NCBI GenBank assembly: GCA_005406025.1
Contig: BGZK01000100.1
Span: 700,953 to 764,952, forward strand
Length of the DNA: 64,000 nucleotides
Direction: 5' to 3'
Origin: Eumeta japonica
Taxonomy: Eukaryota > Arthropoda > Insecta > Lepidoptera > Psychidae
The notes under the pieces were generated by a model, which saw nothing but the letters and a program-made list of their open reading frames with translations, made no database searches and had not been told where the DNA came from. A program made the translations under genes and the position numbers. Below, piece after piece: positions 12,056-23,949 of this stretch (positions within the stretch are counted from its first letter, which is position 1; each line of letters opens with the position of its first letter).

Positions 12056-13285
12056 TATTTAAAAAGAAGACAGTTTTATGAAATATTCTACATAAATAAT
12101 TTGTTGACGAAGCAAACTAGACAATAAGACTTAAAGCTAATATTTCTAGCGGACAGTTAATTACTGAAGCAAACTGGATCATAAGACTTAAAGCTAACAT
12201 TTTTAGAGGACAGTTAATTACTGGAATTAAAAAAAATAATGAACTATTTGTTTTGCACAGTGTACCAAAATAGCAAAAGAAAAAAACAAGCTATAAAACT
12301 TTTGTGGACTTTGTAGAAACACAGAGACATCAATCTAGGAACGTTTATCTCGTTGTTATTCCGTTACATATATTTTTTACGACTATGAAGTTTGTTGTCT
12401 TGAAAGCGTTTCATTCTATACTCTGAGTAAAAATGAATCACGTCATTACAACTACAAGGCAAATGAAGGTGGTTTACCAAAAAAAAAAAGAATATAAAAA
12501 GTTGTCTATGCGCATCAGCGTGACAAATAATTACCGAAATAAACATTAGCCCTAATGACTGGGCCAATGTCATTTTATTTCCGTCGGGCATTCGATGATG
12601 AGTTTTTAATTTTATAATGTATCGGTGTGTGCGCTGACTGTATAGGTTTTGTATTTAAAAAAAAGTAAATTTAAGTCTAACGAATAACGGAGTCCGTACT
12701 TATCCAAAAGCCGGATCACTTCGATTCATGAAGGAAAATTGTTATTGTTATATTTTCTGTGTGTAGTGCAGTATTTTAGTTAATAATATTGATTTTTAGA
12801 GGATTAATAAGTTTATGCACATTTTACGACTAGCATTTTGTATCAAATTTATTAGCTCAGGCGGTATGGGAGTCTAGACAAAGTGGGTTTTTGGACCACT
12901 TACTGGTACAAATTATGCCCCATGGAATGTACGAGGAAGCTGGTATCGTCCCATACTAGTCCATTGCGTGTTGTAAGTTGAAATGCTTATTTAGTAACTT
13001 TTTAAAGAGATAGTAAGTGAAAGAAATCAATTTATAAAGCATTTAAAACTATTCGTTTACTCTTAAAGTATTATCGTAAGCTATTCGATCAGAATCAGTG
13101 GTTTCTGTTATTTAAATTGCTTTCATCTAGATAAAAGCAATGTCGGATTGTAAATCATTATTCAGATTTTACAATAAAGTTTTTGGGACTCGATAGCTTG
13201 TGCCAAATAAATTTATAGAAGACTGGAAAATAAAATAGAGGAATATAAGACTTTATACTATGCTACATAGACCATACACCTGGCA
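12056..13285. other. AT-rich non-coding DNA
   Basis: A phrase of the form gaagcaaactggatcataagacttaaagctaa occurs twice in near-identical form at about 12110-12150 and 12166-12205, a small local duplication with a period of about 57 bp. No gene is seen. Confidence 0.4.
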
Positions 13286-13817
13286 AATATGGAGTAGGCT
13301 TGAGGTGCACAAATCCCTCAAAAATAACATAACACGTTTCAATGGAATTTCAGAATGCGTCGCAATTCTAAACATATATGCAGGGTTACATGATATTTCT
13401 AATATAAGTGTATGCATCGACAGAAGCAGCGAGCAGAAAAAAAAAGCAAACAAAGCCACGGGATCAGCATAAAAAAATATTATATTTATAGGCGACTTTA
13501 ACGCTAAGTTAAAAATACTCAAAGCCGAGGAGTACTTAGTTACTAAAAATTACGGATACGGTCAAAGAAATGACAGAGGTCAAAAACTATTAGATTTTGC
13601 ACTCCAAAACAAATTAATGATTATAAATACATGCTTTAAGAAAAAATAGAAAAGAAGATGGACTAGACGCTCTCCTGACGGACAATATAAAAACGAAATC
13701 TATCTATCTTGTCAAATAAATCAAAAATATTTCACAATTTTGAGACATTAAACCTGAACTACCAGTCGGGCTTCAAATTAATCAGATCAACAGTAACATG
13801 TACATACCAATATTTAT
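13286..13817 (+). pseudogene. RTE-clade LINE endonuclease fragment, broken
   Basis: The APE-type endonuclease of a non-LTR retrotransposon nicks target DNA to prime reverse transcription. Here the pieces read, in changing frames: VHKSLKNNITRFNGIS, then a VYA.TEA block, then FIGDFNAK, YGYGQRNDRGQKLLDFAL, INTCFKKK, RSPDGQYKNEI and finally NLNYQSGFKLIRST. GDFNAK carries the catalytic Asp and Asn. The usual C-terminal SDHR has become SGFK, so the catalytic His is lost. Stops and frameshifts interrupt the fragment at several points. No reverse transcriptase follows, so it is truncated at both ends. RTE is favoured because the NRGE.L.DFA and RSPDG.Y.NEI blocks are typical of that clade. Confidence 0.75.
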
Positions 13818-13857
13818 ATTGATGGGTCAAATCCATGTATATATATAGATTTCGATA

Positions 13858-14060
13858 TTAGCATTTACTCCCGGCTTCGTCTAAGTTGGAATTGTGACTG
13901 ATAGCGAAATCGGGATCGAAAGCGGGGTGGGGCAGAGAATTGCGAACGGGACGAGATAAGAATCTGATCGGAACTGAATCGCGAGCTGGACCGGGACGGA
14001 AACGGAGACCGGAACTGGGGCCGAAAACACGCATTATTATTGAAAGTCACCATAAAAAGA
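13858..14060 (+). repeat. CCCGCGG-header repeat, copy c, with inverted tract
   Basis: A header-like tactcccggcttcgtctaag reads on the plus strand. The tract that follows is purine-rich (gcgaaatcgggatcgaaagc, gaccgggacggaaac, gaccggaactgggg), the reverse of the pyrimidine tract seen after plus-strand headers in copies b, e and g. Confidence 0.45.
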
Positions 14061-15004
14061 GTGAAATAAGGGTTGAAATTTTTACATAAAATTGTTAAAC
14101 CGTTGAAGTTATTGACATGAAAACTTATATTTTAACTGCTTACTGCAAATAAAAAATACGTATAAAATTTTCCTATATGCTATCTCTTTCTTGCAAAGCA
14201 GAGTTTAGCATTATTTTACTATGGCACTTGTAGACAGTGACGTCACTTGGTACTAGTAACTTCTCCGTTTTATGAGCAATTTAAAAAAGTCATTACGCAG
14301 GCATTTTTATAGTTAAAAAAAAAGGTTTTCTCACGCAAATAAAAAAGTTTCAAAAGCGGTAATATAAAAAAAAATCATGGTGCCGTATTACAAGTTGTTG
14401 CAAAATTTAAGCTACCGTTAAATATTTAATGATTATTTCCCTGAGATGATGATTGTGTCAGTTTCCTTAAAGCAAGTCAGAATCGATATTCTAAATCTCC
14501 GTGTTAATTAAAAAACCAGCTAAAGTTTTCTCCAAGTTGGGTTTTTGAATTCAGGCTTCCGTATTAACGAAAAAAGTGAAGTGAAATATGCAATTTGTAT
14601 TTGACATAAAATCTTGAAAAAGATAATGTACTATAATTTCAACGCTAAATGTATTTTTAAATTGTAATATACACAACCTATAAGAACACGAGATCCGTTC
14701 CGTAAATTGTTATCATTGAAAACGAAAAAAATCGGGAGTAATTAAAAAACTTGCGAAAAGATTTTAATTTAAAATATTTGCGTTTAATTTATTTAGAACA
14801 TCGATGAGATTATTTTTAAAATCCCAAAACTAAAGGAAGGATAGAATAACCACTTATAACGAGATAGCTATGTATACAATATAATTGGAGGATAAAATAA
14901 CGATTTCTGATGTAAACAGACGGTAAAATATGCACCTGGGAAAAATGAGTGAAGAACTTTTTGTGTATTTTCAAACATCTACCCAGTGACGCTCCATGCA
15001 ATGG
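14061..15004. other. AT-rich non-coding DNA
   Basis: Nothing recognised. Confidence 0.5.
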
Positions 15005-15255
15005 AGGTGTGACAAAAAAACCCTTCCCTCAATTTCGTGTATGGGCAGCTATAGCCAAAGTTTTTTTTGCAACCAGTACATGTAAAAATACCTATTTGTA
15101 TAGTTTTATCAGAATCAAATAGAAAAAATGTATAAGTTATAAGGATGATACGAACTGACGGCCGGATACGTATACCGGCATCATGAAACGAAAACCAAAA
15201 AGAAAGGGTCCGTTCTTTTAGTCTTTGGTTACGGAACTCTAAAATTAATCAGATG
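15005..15255 (+). repeat. Weak fragment of the AGGGTTCC dispersed element
   Basis: It ends ggttacggaactctaaaat after a gggtccgttcttttagtc block. This is the expected wording of one terminus of the family at 5571-6319. The rest is too diverged to align by eye. Confidence 0.35.
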
Positions 15256-16599
15256 TGCGTTATAACTAATAAACTATTGCCTTTTAAATTAAAATTATAG
15301 CGGACGTTGTAATTTCATCTATTTCCTTTTCTTTTTGTTTTTAAAACAATAATTGATTTTTATAATAACAAAGTTTTGCAGTTATCTTTGTAGTTTATAT
15401 AATAATCTGAAAGAAGATTAATATTTAATAAGCCAAATGTATTTTTGTTCAAAACTTCAAAAAATTAAATAAACACGTAGTCGATTAGGCATCTTAAGAT
15501 TTTGCGTTACGTATTGTTGGCTAACTATCATTAATCAAATAAACACTTATGTCATGTTAGTAATTGTACAATTATAATATTAAAAAATCAATACACTTTC
15601 CACATATTTGTATTATATAGAGATATTTTTATAGCATATACGAGTTTTATTAACGCCATGAACAAAACAATGGTAATTAAAAAAATGCTCTCAATTATAG
15701 TTTTTTTATTAAATACTTTTGTACGTCCTTAAACAGCACTGTACTTCAAACAAAAAATATTTATTCGCCATCTTTCCACGGTACCAAAATTTATTTACTA
15801 AATATCGTCTAATGAGTTACGTCAGGGTAATCACCATTCAGTATTTTTTCCTACACCTTTCATAATATTCCATCATCGCGTCTAAAGTTTTTTAGCGTTA
15901 AAATTTTTTGCTCGTGCTAAATTATATTACAATTAACAAGTGCAGGGTTATATACATTCTGATTGGACTGATAACATGTTATTAGTCGCATTACTTTCTA
16001 GGTAATGAGTTTCTGTGATTAATCCCCAAGATACAAATTTTTAACACCAGTAAATCTGATATCGATATACCGTTATTATATTTAACTTTATCTATAAGCT
16101 ATAAGATCAAGTATTTTCTTTTGCCCACGCTAGATAAAATTTTGTCTATTCACAGAATTTTTTCGGAATAATTTAATATCGCCATTTACTTGTGGCGTTT
16201 GTATGCAAATATTAAAATCTTTTATTCAACTTTCAGGAGAAATCTTTTAATCCTGGATTTAAATATTTTTAAATAAGAATAAATATGTTCTAATTCATAT
16301 ACAATAATAAGTTTACGGAAATCATCGACATTGAAATGTTGAAGAAAAGCTATTATTTGCGTTTTTATGTTGTTTTTGTGTTATTACGACTACGACTTTG
16401 TAGTATATATGTGGGTAGGTGGAGTCAGTTTGCAATAAACAGACTAAAGCATACATGTAGTTTTCATACATAACATTGCATAGATAATACTAAATATCGT
16501 TACAATCGAATAAATCACAATCACTCAAGATAAATTTCACACTTTTCAAACTCTTTGTATGTTTGTATGTAAAATATTAACTCATTCATATTGAAAATC
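15256..16599. other. AT-rich non-coding DNA
   Basis: Nothing recognised. Confidence 0.5.
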
Positions 16600-17090
16600 T
16601 TACCATTGCGATGCGCAGTGTCACGCCTGTCGGCATAAACGCGATCCGTCAAGACGACATTTCAGAATTTTTCAGGCGCGTATCCGACACGTTTTCCGCT
16701 TTTTAATTTATAATACACGCACGCCGTGTCAAAGATAATTTTCAATTCGAGCAACGCCTTTGCACTCGCAAACGTCATCGCAGGAACACGAAGGACCGCG
16801 TTAAGGCGGATGCGGCACTCACGGAAACATTGTTTGTATTCCGTAAATCTGATACGGCCGTCGATACGATCTATCTAAAAGCTGAAGGGGACGTGACGTT
16901 CGACAAAAAACTAATCGAAACCTTTCCCGAAACACGAGACGGGCACCACAAAGAAAACCATCGCGTTTGAAGCTGACCTACTTCTGTTTCTTGTCGCCGG
17001 AGCGTTGTTTGTTTTAGTGCTGCTGCGAGACGGTATCCGTGGATACTATTTTCAGCATCTTTCGGATCTAGTTTCCGTTCGTGAAACGCG
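16600..17090. promoter_or_regulatory. GC-enriched island
   Basis: A moderately GC-rich, CpG-containing block. It overlaps a 112-codon minus-strand frame (16871-17209) with no family resemblance. It is similar in texture to the other islands and may be conserved regulatory DNA. Confidence 0.3.
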
Positions 17091-18804
17091 TGTAGTTCAT
17101 CTAAACGAGGCAGGCGATATATGAAAATAGTGTTTTTTCGTTGTGCTTCTTTTAATAATTTGGGATAAGTCAGTTGCATTTTTGGGCATTGAGAGAGGAA
17201 AAAAAGCATGAAACGAGGATATTAAAAGAAATCCGCGCGTTAAAAGCTCATGTTTCGTTTCATTGAAGTGTTGTCGCTCCAATGTTGTCGTTCGTACACT
17301 ATCCAAATGTAGCTTTCAAGACCGAAAATATAATATAATCTAGTCTAAGGATATTTAATTTTGTATCGTATGCGTATGCCTAAAATTTCAGGTACGAATA
17401 ATGCTCACGCATCACCAGAGTATTCACTTTTCTTTGCAGGAATCCTCGCGGGTCTCGTCACGCTGAGTACACTCACACAGACAACACGAGGCAGTAAACA
17501 TGCTTGCGGTCCACAGCAAAACATTTATATTTTGTTCATGGAACAGATTAAGACTTCCTAGACTTGAATTTTGTCTATTCTGTCTAATCTGCTTTCTTAA
17601 ACAGAGAAGGACTTTGTGATTGTAGTTTCTTCTGCTAAGTTTATGCATAAAAATGTTGTACAACAGCTATTCATTTTTAAAAACGGTATCGTAGTAAAGA
17701 ACTGTAGCCCATATTACTTATTTACATATTTTGAAACTCTGCATTATATTTTACATGAAATAGATTGCATCCCAACATTAATGAAAATGAACTTTTTTCA
17801 ATGTCTCCCAAAAATTAAATTTTTTTTCTCAATGTTATTTATAATTTTTTTTTTAAGATATCATTTAGGAAGCTGTCAAAAAACATTACGAGCAATAAAA
17901 CTTTCTAAGCCAACATCTCTTTGATCAATTTATTTTAATTAACATAAGGATTGCCGAAGTAAGGTTATAGAATATATTAATCCAGATATTACATTTTGAT
18001 TGGTACAAAATTTTTAACATCAACAAAGATTGAATTCATGTAAACAAATACTACAACTTTTTCATCTGCAATTTCATAAAGATTTGTCTAATTTAATTCT
18101 TATTATGTAAATTCTCGAGTACTAAACGTACTAAAGTTGGCATTATATGACATATCTTTTAATATGGATATAGTTTTTGAGTCGATATCCCCAACCTCGA
18201 CCGCAAGGTGCGCACATCACTAGTTTGTTTTGTGTTCCCGTACCACGTCGACATTATCGCGCGCTAAGTGAAAGTAAACCGTCTAACATTTATTTATTGA
18301 TTGCGAATTGCGAATATATAGATATATGTTAAGGTCCACTAACGCGTATTTTTCATTTCTTTATAAATAATTTATTACCAGAACCACTCATAAAAATATG
18401 CATTCCTTATGTATTATTTCAGACTTTCCAAAAGTCATAATTATGTCCTTTTTGTATTGATGTAGTATGTTCGTATATAATATTGATTACAAAAATTACA
18501 TATTTTGTTAGGAATAAAAGAGAAAATAATGATATTTATTAATTTTTTAGTAACAATACACAAAAACTACACACTTATGTCACGAGATACCTAATATTAT
18601 TATTTTTATACGATAGACATCCTAAATCTGAGAACGTCTTTGTAGCATTGCCACTGGCTTAGGATTTGGAATTGCTTGAAAAGTGCATAGAACTGATTTT
18701 CAGTCAGGGCATTTATCAACCAGGTAAGAACACCGCACTAGGCACACATTTATGATAAACTGCTGTCTAACATTTCACATTTTATTAAAGACACCTACAT
18801 GTAT
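17091..18804. other. Mostly AT-rich non-coding DNA
   Basis: Slightly GC-richer text lies at 17395-17560, but neither strand gives a recognisable protein there. Nothing is recognised in the rest. Confidence 0.45.
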
Positions 18805-18895
18805 ATTTATAAATTTTATAAAGGATTTTATAAAATTTATAAAATTACAAAATATTTTATAAAATGCATAAATTTTATAATAGATTTTATAAAAG
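18805..18895. repeat. attttataaa low-complexity tract
   Basis: Words of the form aaattttataaa and gattttataaa recur about seven times in 90 bp. Many are self-complementary (tttataaa), so the tract can fold on itself. Confidence 0.65.
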
Positions 18896-19285
18896 ACGAA
18901 GTTTTTGAGCTTCGGTCAAATTTTAAGGTATCCACCGAATACAAAGGTTCTTGACCGCTAAATGTTCATGAAGGATTTTGTGCACTTAACTCATACCGAT
19001 GCCTAAGCTTATCCGAATGGTAGGTCAGTCTTTTGTCAGTCTCTATCGTGAGTCGCACTGCACTGATGTCTTCGGTGGTCACCGTAGAGGAACGTTCCTT
19101 ACGCAAATCGTCAGTCGGATTAGTGCGACCCCGTTTAAACTCATTATATCAGTTACAAATAGTGGCAAGGGATGGAGCTTTATTGTGAAAGGCGAAGTCT
19201 GTTGTAGCTTTCTTATTGGCTTAAATGGCAACGAAAGTTTTGGAAAATCATTGTACGAAAAATATACCCACGTTATATTCAAATT
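18896..19285 (-). pseudogene. Mariner-family transposase N-terminal fragment, broken
   Basis: On the minus strand the translation, joined over stops and frameshifts, contains HNKAPSLATI, YNEFKRGRTN, TDDLR, TTEDISAVRL, ETDKRLTY, then VHKILHEHLAV and a WIP.NLTEAQKL block. This is the DNA-binding (paired helix-turn-helix) half of a mariner-type transposase of the kind fused in SETMAR-like proteins. The catalytic domain is absent and there are at least two stops, so it is a dead fragment. It lies next to the inverted-repeat element starting at 19307. Confidence 0.7.
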
Positions 19286-19306
19286 GACGTTACATAAGCA
19301 ATTTTT

Positions 19307-20321
19307 AACTTCCCGCTAAGAAAATTGAAAATTTTCGAAAATCGGGACGTTATTGGTTTTCTCCCGTTTTTATAAAATCGAGTTTTCATCAGATCTTGAT
19401 GTTTTGAGGTCCAAGAGAGCTCCCCTAACGATTTTGCGATGATGTATGTGTGTATGTAAATCTTTTATAACTTTTAAATGACTAAACCGATTAGAACCAA
19501 ACTTTGACATTCCAAAGCATTCTATCAAATTTAAATTTTCTGAAAATTTGAACTGATTCGGATAGATAGGTTTCAAGACTTTAAAAAAAACTATTAAGAT
19601 TTTTTTAAAATGTGGTTTTTTAGAATGACTTTTTAACAGCTCTACCGATCGATTTAAAAAGCTAATCAACTGTTAACATTAAAAACCACCTCGACCGCCG
19701 CCGGGCCGGTGAAAATCGGATGATTCGTTTGCAAGATATCGCGTGCGCGTGCGTATGTGCGTGCGTGTGTGTTCGCGCTGGTATGCGTGCTTGTGTGTGA
19801 ATGTATGTAAACATCTTATAACTTTTGAACAGCTTACTCGACTGAAACTAAACTTTACTATTTCAAAGAATTTCATCAAACCTAGATTTACTGAAAATTT
19901 GAACCGATTCGGATAAATAGATTTCAAGAAATTAAAAAAAAACTTAAGAATTTTTTTAATTGTGGTTTTTTAGAATAACTTTTAAAGAGCTTTACTTATC
20001 GATTAAAAAAACTTGTTAGATTCGTTCGCGAGATATCATGAACGAAAAAAATCACATAAATTCATTTTTTCAAAATACTCAGAAATTTTGTACCTAATTA
20101 AATTCATGTTCTAAATTTTTTATAGAATTTAAAAACCTGCGTTGATTGTCGCTAGTTCAGTCAAAATCGATTAATTTGTTCAAGGGATAACAAAAAAAAA
20201 AATCTTAAAAAAAATTCTAAAATTCTGAATCGAATCAAATTTGATATCTTAAAATTTTTTACTCAAAAAAATCGCTCCAATTATTTATATTTTAGCCTTT
20301 TCAAAAATAACGCGGGAAGTT
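19307..20321. mobile_element. Possible 1-kb non-autonomous element with aacttcccgc inverted ends
   Basis: aacttcccgc at 19307-19316 is matched by its exact reverse complement gcgggaagtt at 20312-20321. Inside, two segments (about 19440-19675 and 19795-20015) are diverged direct repeats. They share ttataacttttaaatga-like text, ctgaaaatttgaaccgattc-like text and gtggttttttagaat. A CG/TG alternating tract (19740-19800) lies between them. No coding region is visible. The inverted ends are only 10 bp and no target duplication is clear, so the boundaries are an inference. Confidence 0.45.
19740..19800. repeat. Alternating CG/TG low-complexity tract
   Basis: Alternating purine-pyrimidine text such as gcgtgcgcgtgcgtatgtgc continues into gtgtgtgt. 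This is a potential Z-DNA-forming microsatellite. Confidence 0.7.
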
Positions 20322-20541
20322 TCAGAGTTGGCCTACAGGGTTAACAGCTTTCTAAATTAAAATATGTTCATTTATTTCGTTGTTTCTGAGAGCTTGGAAG
20401 TCTTTCTTACCGTTGAAATGAACGTCACATAAAGTTACCTACCGTCGACTGCCATCAATGAACGCTGAGGCTTACCATCGACTTGCATTCTAATCCGAGA
20501 GCCAGTGCTAAAATGGTGCTGTTATTCTATAACGTTTAATT

Positions 20542-20669
<128 letters not shown>

Positions 20670-20744
20670 AGTATGGGGACCTCCTTTAATTTTTTACTTT
20701 TTCGAATTTTGTCTGTGGCTGCTAGTTACAAATATTATTACAAA

Positions 20745-21603
20745 CTAATATTTTTCAAGTATTTTGCAAGTGGATGCTCGTTTCAAGATCTTTCGTATAG
20801 ATTTAGATGTGGTGTTTCTTGCAATAAGTGAAATAATAAGGAACGTGTCAATTAATATTTGGAACCTCATGAAAGACGTTTACATTCCAGAGCTTACAGA
20901 AGAAAGATGGAAAAGCTGATGATTTAAAAAAAAAAATTTTTATTTCAAAATTGTATATCAGAATTATCAAATCAAAAAATAGTGATTCGTCTCACTATAA
21001 TTATAAAAAAAAATCTACAACTTTATTAGCCCGTTTGTGACAGTATTATAAGTTTACTTTTGTTGGCTTTGGGAGTGTGAACGACATACGGACTTTGAAA
21101 AATGAATATTTTGAAGAAACACTTGTACAAAAAACTTCAAGACAAAACATTAAATATTCTGGCGCCGACAGCAATCGTAAATACTGGGACTAAATTACTA
21201 CACGTATTTGTAGCAAACGAAGCCTTTTGTTTGGCTCATAATGTGCTTACGGTCGTATCCAGGAACAAATCTTCCTCAGAAAAATAAAGTTTTTAATTAT
21301 CGTTTGTCAGATATAAGGAAATATGATGGATTTGCTTTAGGCATACTAACAAATAATTGGAAATTATTACATAGACCGATTAACGTATTTTTGAACTTTT
21401 CAAAGGACGTGATAAAAGCATGTTTTATGTTACACAATTTTGTACGAGAAAAACGTGAATATGTATTCGAAGATATTTTAACTGATAATATGGCATCATC
21501 TAGAGGAAGAGAAACATTTTCCTCTAAATTAGCTAGAAATAAATTCGCGTACTACTTTATAAGCAATGAAGGTAGTGTTCAATGCCAATTTGATTACACA
21601 TAA
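20745..21603 (+). pseudogene. PIF/Harbinger transposase, broken
   Basis: Harbinger transposases (DDE_Tnp_4 fold) cut and paste their element at short target sites. Pieces read in order: ASGCSFQDLSYRFRCGVS, IWNLMKDVYIPELTEERWK, an RIIKSKNSDSSHYNYKK stretch, FVGFGSVNDIRTLKN, FVANEAFCLAHN, SYPGTNLPQKNK, FNYRLSDIRKYDGFALGIL, NWKLLHRPINV and KACFMLHNFVRE. The stretch that normally holds AIDGKH before RI is missing, so the first catalytic Asp is lost. The usual Val-Glu just before FGIL reads Tyr-Asp-Gly. Frames change at least three times, including near 21240. The longest clean piece is 21241-21603. A dead copy flanked by the AT microsatellite and the satellite array. Confidence 0.8.
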
Positions 21604-21892
21604 AAAGTCTATACTGTATAACTGAACTTTAATGTAAGAATTAAAATGTAATAAAAATGACTAACCAATTTCATTTCGTTTCTTTTTAGATTAATTTTCG
21701 AAAACAAAATTTTCATCGCAAATCGTTGCCGTAAATCATAATCTTTATAAATCCACATACGTTCATATTTTCTTACAAAATTGTAATCTTCCCCCATTTC
21801 GCATTCCTTTGCGTGAATGCGCAATTATAAACAAGCAACTGACGTTAATGCCACAAAATAAGTACGTCGACGGCCGCCGTCGGCGCAGACAG
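21604..21892. other. AT-rich spacer
   Basis: Nothing recognised. The last 40 bases grade into the GC-rich satellite array. Confidence 0.45.
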
Positions 21893-23030
21893 CTGAAAGT
21901 CAACACTTGTCGGCGTAGGTCGACTGCTACTGTCGAGCGCGCTGTCTGATGCAAGTCACCACTTGTCGGCGTAGGTCGACTGCTGCCGTCGATCGTGCTG
22001 ACTGCCGCAAGTCAACACTTGTCGGCGTAGGTCGACTGCTGCAAGTCAACACTTGTCGGCATAGGTCGACTGCTGCAAGTCCACACTTGTCGGCGTAGGT
22101 CGACTGCTGCAAGTCAACACTTGTCGGCGTAGGTCGACTGCTACTGTCGAGCGCGCTGTCTGATGCAAGTCACCACTTGTCGGCGTAGGTCGACTGCTGC
22201 AAGTCAACACTTGTCGGCATAGGTCGACTGCTGCAAGTCCACACTTGTCGGCGTAGGTCGACTGCTGCAAGTCAACACTTGTCGGCGTAGGTCGACTGCT
22301 ACTGTCGAGCGCGCTGTCTGATGCAAGTCACCACTTGTCGGCGTAGGTCGACTGCTGCCGTCGAGCGTGCTGACTACTGCAAGTCAACACTTGTCGGCAT
22401 AGGTCGACTGCTGCAAGTCCACACTTGTCGGCGTAGGTCGACTGCTACTGTCGAGCGCGCTGTCTGATGCAAGTCACCACTTGTCGGCGTAGGTCGACTG
22501 CTGCCGTCGAGCGTGCTGACTACTGCAAGTCAACACTTGTCGGCATAGGTCGACTGCTGCAAGTCCACACTTGTCGGCGTAGGTCGACTGCTGCAAGTCA
22601 ACACTTGTCGGCGTAGGTCGACTGCTGCCGTCGAGCGTGCTGACTGCCGCAAGTCAACACTTGTCGGCATAGGTCGACTGCTGCAAGTCCACACTTGTCG
22701 GCGTAGGTCGACTGCTGCAAGTCAACACTTGTCGGCATAGGTCGACTGCTGCAAGTCCACACTTGTCGGCGTAGGTCGAATGCTGCAAGTCAACACATGT
22801 CGGCATAGGTCGACTGCTGCCGTCGAGCGTGCTGACTGCCGCAAGTCAACACTTGTCGGCATAGGTCGACTGCTGCAAGTCCACACTTGTCGGCGTAGGT
22901 CGACTGCTGCAAGTCAACACTTGTCGGCATAGGTCGACTGCTGCAAGTCCACACTTGTCGGCGTAGGTCGAATGCTGCAAGTCAACACATGTCGGCATAG
23001 GTCGACTGCTGTCGTCGCGCGTGCTAACGG
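21893..23030. repeat. 34-bp GC-rich satellite array with 56-bp variant units
   Basis: About 27 copies of a unit built round cttgtcggc(g/a)taggtcgactgc followed by tgcaagtc(a/c)acac. The basic period is 34 bp. Some units are lengthened to about 55-56 bp by inserts of the form actgtcgagcgcgctgtctg or ccgtcgagcgtgctgact. Every unit carries GTCGAC. Units alternate gcg/gca and aacac/ccacac in pairs, giving a higher-order order. Much of the minus strand stays open because three 34-bp units make 34 codons, so I do not count those frames as genes. The array is far richer in G+C than its surroundings. Confidence 0.95.
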
Positions 23031-23271
23031 CAAGCGGGTTCATGTGACGTTTCTTACAACTGCAAAAACGACGTTCGTCTGTACAAGCCCTAAATAGTCA
23101 ATTACAAAAATTTTACGTGTTTACGCGTCACGTGTTTACTTTTTCCTGTAAAATATGAAAATTTTTTAAGCTCGAGAATTTGTTGAAAATTTTATTGTTT
23201 CAGGTCTAGAAAATGGGTATGTGAAATTGCGCGTCTACTGATTAACAATTCTTCTTATTATCATAGTACGC
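23031..23271. other. Spacer after the satellite array
   Basis: Nothing recognised. Confidence 0.4.
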
Positions 23272-23508
23272 GTGGCGTTTATGCGTAGATTATCAATGAT
23301 ACACGAAGATAGCTATCGATTGCCATGTAGTAAATGTTACGTAGAAGGTACACAGTATGCGTGTGGTGTGCGTATGACGTATTTGATAGAGAAATTACGA
23401 ACGATTCTTCCTTTTAATTGCCGGTTCAAGTTGAAGAAATCTTTCAGTTTTCGTCCGAATCAGAATAATTTGCTCACCGTGCGTAAACAAGTTTACTTCA
23501 ACAAATAA
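23272..23508 (+). CDS. Small unknown frame next to transposon nest
   Basis: A 78-codon frame with a basic, Cys-containing product (motifs YRLPCSKCYVEGTQYACG and LPFNCRFKLKK). The frame is also open upstream of the first Met, so the start is arbitrary. It resembles no family I can name. Its position 1.7 kb beyond the Harbinger remnant makes a transposon-related origin possible, for example a second Harbinger protein or captured DNA. It may equally be chance. Confidence 0.2.
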   Translation: MAFMRRLSMIHEDSYRLPCSKCYVEGTQYACGVRMTYLIEKLRTILPFNCRFKLKKSFSFRPNQNNLLTVRKQVYFNK

Positions 23509-23949
23509 TTAAAATAGTGCATCGTACAACTGTAAGTATTGGTTTATAAAGGACACTTCACGCCTATTGGTTGCGGCGTAAAAATACGTCAATCTTGAAC
23601 TTGTTATTAGTAATGAAGTTGATGATACAGTTGTACATGTGTCTTCGGCAATATTTATCTACGAGATCTATAAGCATATTCACCCACCCGACATATAATG
23701 ATCATTGGAATCGGTCCATATACTGATGTTTGATGTAGAGATCGGAATAGAAATTGGATGTCTTTATCATTATTAATACCTGAAAATATTATGATCTATT
23801 ATTTATAGATAATATCTATCACAAAAGTTTAATTTCTAGCAATAACCACTTAAAACTTCTCGCAAAACTTGTGCCGGATATCAAATTTTCCTCGATGCCG
23901 GCCCAAAAGTAAAGATATATATTTCACGAAAAAGTTTCAGAAAAACGAT
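23509..23949. other. AT-rich non-coding DNA
   Basis: Nothing recognised. Confidence 0.5.

Noticed and set aside
13253..13522. Minus-strand 89-codon frame
   Set aside because: It is the antisense shadow of the RTE endonuclease fragment.
21893..23030. CRISPR-like array
   Set aside because: The units are contiguous near-identical repeats with no unique spacers, and the context is eukaryotic with no cas genes.
21927..23043. Repeated minus-strand frames across the satellite array as a repeat protein
   Set aside because: They follow from a 34-bp period with few stop codons; all three frames are open in turn and there is no start, signal or conservation argument.
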